In this document: positions 46,851 through 47,500 of the stretch, piece after piece
Numbering within the stretch: the first letter of the stretch is position 1
Layout: each line of letters opens with the position of its first letter
Assembly (NCBI RefSeq): GCF_013213835.1
Contig: NZ_JABSSU010000015.1
Location: 1-47,500 of the forward strand
DNA: 47,500 bases
Origin: Winogradskyella sp.
Lineage (GTDB): Bacteria; Bacteroidota; Bacteroidia; Flavobacteriales; Flavobacteriaceae
Direction: 5' to 3'
Program-made: the position numbers and the translations under genes
Notes under the pieces: generated by a model
Told to the model about the DNA's origin: nothing
What the model saw: the letters and a program-made list of their open reading frames with translations, nothing else
Databases searched by the model: none

Positions 46851-47500
46851 TTAGTCTTTTTTTATGTTTAATTTCCAATTGTATGAATAATAACTCAATT
46901 TAAATTTTGATGAAACCGGTTCCTTCAAATACTTATTGATAAAATCTATTTCTGTTCCATTCATTACAAAATCTTTTTTATACCATTTAAATATTTCTGA
47001 AACTTCAATCCTTTTTTTCTTTCTATTAATCTTAATAAACTCAGAATTATTCACTGCCTTAGTAGTTTGTGCTTCTAGTTGTTGATCAATAGTATTTGGC
47101 ATATACGCTTCATTAAGTAATACAGGGCACCCTATCGCGCCACAAACAAGAACAAAATGAAATCTAGGATCATTATATTTATCACGTAATAATTTATTTT
47201 CGATATCATTTAGAGCTATTTTCTTTCGACCAACCTGATAAGTAATTGTATCAAAGAAACCATTTACATCTAATGGTGAGTTAATTTTGAGATTATTGGT
47301 TATGCCTTTTATTACACAAAGATTATAAATATTAATCCAGAAGGCTTTATACTGATTATCATTTATATTTTCTAAAACTAAGTCATTTGATAATGCTATA
47401 ATTTTATCTAATGTTTTTATATCTTTCTTAATACTATGATAATCTACTTTACCGTCTTTTACATTTTTGGATAAAAAATCATTGGTTTGGGTAAAAAAAC
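46851..47500 (-). CDS. DUF547 family protein, C-terminal part (cut by window edge)
   Basis: The frame stays open from the right edge to the stop at 46851. An internal ATG at 47102 is not the start: upstream residues give the DUF547 core, including FWINIYNL, DPRFHFVLVCGAIGCP and SPLDVNG. The family has a papain-like fold with a Cys in the CGAxxCP motif and is widespread in bacteria and plants, function unknown. The missing N-terminus probably holds a signal peptide. First visible gene of a tight minus-strand operon with the barrel protein and the Omp85-like gene. Confidence 0.88.
   Translation of the reverse strand, partial: FFTQTNDFLSKNVKDGKVDYHSIKKDIKTLDKIIALSNDLVLENINDNQYKAFWINIYNLCVIKGITNNLKINSPLDVNGFFDTITYQVGRKKIALNDIENKLLRDKYNDPRFHFVLVCGAIGCPVLLNEAYMPNTIDQQLEAQTTKAVNNSEFIKINRKKKRIEVSEIFKWYKKDFVMNGTEIDFINKYLKEPVSSKFKLSYYSYNWKLNIKKD

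Overview
The window is a chromosomal segment of a low-GC Bacteroidota, most likely a marine member of the Flavobacteriaceae. The evidence is: promoters of the TAnnTTTG type instead of sigma70 boxes, little sign of Shine-Dalgarno sites, two giant secreted proteins with type IX secretion (T9SS) C-terminal sorting domains, a TonB receptor paired with a DUF4249 lipoprotein, a monomeric isocitrate dehydrogenase, and flavobacterial housekeeping gene order.

Layout. 1-2110: a signalling corner on the minus strand (TPR lipoprotein cut by the left edge, a tiny lipoprotein, a LytTR regulator with a degenerate receiver), followed by a promoter, a hairpin, the 3' half of an initiator-type tRNA(CAT) and a strong terminator. 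2511-16562: two tandem genes for giant (2340 and 2270 aa) T9SS-exported proteins that share their ends but differ in the middle. 16645-23209: hisS, an ABC-type permease, a GDPD lipoprotein translationally overlapping a small conserved protein, the rpsF-rpsR-rplI operon and a second, intact LytTR regulator. 23270-28107 (minus): priA (apparently starting at a rare ATT codon), a DUF2147 protein, a YihY-type membrane protein and nadC, with a 9-bp tandem repeat between the last two. 28133-34401: an unknown exported protein, a LURP-one-like protein, rlmH, hpf, a secreted clan-A glycoside hydrolase, rdgB, trmD and rplS. 34402-35229: no ORF, but a probable long structured RNA ending in a strong terminator. 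35230-43529: pentapeptide-repeat protein, monomeric icd, a threonine/serine dehydratase-like enzyme, TonB receptor plus DUF4249 lipoprotein, murQ and a small membrane protein. 43546-47500 (minus): a probable outer-membrane operon (DUF547 protein cut by the right edge, beta-barrel protein, single-POTRA Omp85-like protein, serine hydrolase).

Most of the window is core metabolism and translation (hisS, rpsF/rpsR/rplI, priA, nadC, rlmH, hpf, rdgB, trmD, rplS, icd, murQ). The accessory material is the first 16.5 kb, where a tRNA-half scar suggests past site-specific integration. The best candidates for something undescribed are the RNA locus at about 34.5-35.19 kb, the promoter-hairpin-tRNA-half-terminator unit at 1.89-2.1 kb, and the shared N-terminal domain of the two giant proteins.
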